Part shown: in pieces, positions 63,211 to 64,000 of the stretch
Layout of the letters: every line of letters starts with the position of its first letter
How positions within the stretch are numbered: the stretch's first letter is position 1
From: Vibrio hibernica
GTDB taxonomy: Bacteria > Pseudomonadota > Gammaproteobacteria > Enterobacterales > Vibrionaceae
Length of the DNA: 64,000 bases
Direction: 5' to 3'
NCBI RefSeq assembly: GCF_015223435.1
Contig: NZ_VHKO01000001.1
Location: 186,001-250,000, forward strand
Made by a program: the position numbers and the translations under genes
The notes under the pieces: model-generated
What the model was told of the DNA's origin: nothing
The model's input: only the letters and a program-made list of their open reading frames with translations
The model's database searches: none

Positions 63211-64000
63211 TTACACAGCTTGAATAAATTGTTGAACACTGTGTTTTGCACCATGCTGAATAAGGCGGTTTAAGGCATCGACTAACTGCGCTTTAAACAC
63301 ACTGTTGTTAGCTAATTGCGTTGAAAATATTGAATCTAACGCCAAAAATTCTTTAACTAAGGCAGAAACAGACTCACTGTGTTGTTGCCAAATCTGCGCA
63401 AATTTCCCACTTAATGGGTCTTTTACATCAATTGCATTGCCTTGCTCATCGACCCCACTGACGTATTTCATCCATGCGGCCACTGCAAGCACCAGCCCTG
63501 AAATATCAATGTTATGTTCTAAACCATAAGCGATGGTTTGTAAGAATCGTTGCGGCAGTTTTTGTGAACCGTCCATCGCGATTTGCCATGTGCGGTGTTG
63601 AAGTGCTGTATTTTGATAACGCTCAATAAGCTGATCTTTATAAGCCTCTAGATCGATGCCTTTCACGCTAACTGACGGACTAATTTCTTTATCCATTAAA
63701 TAACGAATAAAAGTCTTAAAACTCGGATCGCTCATGGTTTCAGATACCGTTTGATAACCGGATAGATAGCCTAAATAAGCAATCGAGGAATGAGTTCCAT
63801 TGAGTAATCTCAGTTTCATGTTTTCAAATGGGATCACATCATCGGTCAACATAATATTGGCGATAGACGTTTTCTCCCACGCTGGACGTTCGTTATTAAA
63901 TTTATCTTCAATCACCCACTGCAAGAAAGGTTCGGTGCTCACGCAGCAATTGTCTTGAACCCCAAGTTGAGTGGTGATTTTATCAATATCAGCAGTCGTC
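63211..64000 (-). CDS. uxuB: Fructuronate reductase (partial, 5' end off window)
   Basis: The last 263 residues of a mannitol-dehydrogenase family protein. The frame stays open to the right edge and includes LGVQDNCCVSTEPFLQWVIE, so the real start is outside. The catalytic K-x4-N-x2-H motif is in MKLRLLNGTHSS. Position before uxuA indicates fructuronate reductase, which makes D-mannonate from fructuronate. Altronate and mannitol dehydrogenases share the fold, so the name rests on context as well as sequence. An internal GTG at 63942 is not the start. Confidence 0.88.
   Translation of the reverse strand, partial: TTADIDKITTQLGVQDNCCVSTEPFLQWVIEDKFNNERPAWEKTSIANIMLTDDVIPFENMKLRLLNGTHSSIAYLGYLSGYQTVSETMSDPSFKTFIRYLMDKEISPSVSVKGIDLEAYKDQLIERYQNTALQHRTWQIAMDGSQKLPQRFLQTIAYGLEHNIDISGLVLAVAAWMKYVSGVDEQGNAIDVKDPLSGKFAQIWQQHSESVSALVKEFLALDSIFSTQLANNSVFKAQLVDALNRLIQHGAKHSVQQFIQAV

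Overview
The window is one continuous stretch of AT-rich gammaproteobacterial chromosome. Gene content and protein character point to the Vibrionaceae, probably a Vibrio: recognisable close relatives of E. coli YbiT, YidA, YieH, YbjD, RavA/ViaA, MsrP/MsrQ and UxuA/UxuB sit beside a Vibrio-style mannose PTS block, LrgA/LrgB-type holin genes and a large OmpA. I see no integrase, transposase, phage gene, plasmid gene or CRISPR array. Family and species are inferred from the sequence only.

Layout. 1-8 kb is an iron island: the 5' part of a ferric-siderophore ABC ATPase gene (cut by the window edge) and a rearranged aerobactin-type pathway. iucC lies alone on the minus strand. A ShiF-like exporter, a fused iucA-iucB gene and iucD run on the plus strand. 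Fur-box-like sequences lie in front of the ATPase gene and between iucC and the exporter. 8-15 kb holds an acyltransferase, a truncated-looking AraC-type protein, an NAD pair (NadD-like plus NadE), YceI with cytochrome b561, the MsrPQ periplasmic methionine sulfoxide repair system and PpiC. 15-16.5 kb has a MaoC-like hydratase, a perfect FNR-type box and tRNA-Leu(UAA). 16.5-24.3 kb has viaA-ravA, a Nudix hydrolase with threonine aldolase, a TetR regulator, a DEAD-box helicase and AcpH. 24.6-29.8 kb has small stress, folding and HAD genes, including a 73-residue zinc-ribbon protein, a DsbA-like lipoprotein next to an anchored FKBP, CreA, YieH, YqaB and ArfB.

29.8-37 kb carries folE, moeA, alx (terC family) behind a yybP-ykoY-type manganese riboswitch, a 5'-nucleotidase without a signal peptide and an OLD-family nuclease (YbjD). 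37-43.6 kb is a hexose (probably mannose) block: YidA phosphatase, stand-alone EIIB, EIIA with a degenerate HPr-like N-terminus, an AraC regulator, a fructose-type EIIABC and ManA, with a CRP-like box in the regulatory gap. 43.7-48 kb has ybiT, a second DEAD-box helicase and ompA. 48-51.7 kb has a LysR regulator with cidA/cidB and fumC. 51.8-56 kb has sseA-GFA, two GNAT enzymes and a tight ldhA operon. 56-60.5 kb has a Bcr-type exporter with a LysR regulator, YdhF, the 3' remnant of a PhzF-type gene and YgjV. 60.5-64 kb has an AraC regulator with an AhpD-like protein, then uxuA and uxuB (cut by the right edge).

The best candidates for a second look are the rearranged aerobactin locus with its IucA-IucB fusion, the EIIA/EIIB pair lacking an EIIC and carrying a pseudo-HPr domain, the TFIIB-like zinc-ribbon miniprotein, the riboswitch, the FNR box with no obvious target, and the PhzF relic. 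I found nothing that is clearly a wholly new defence or mobile system.
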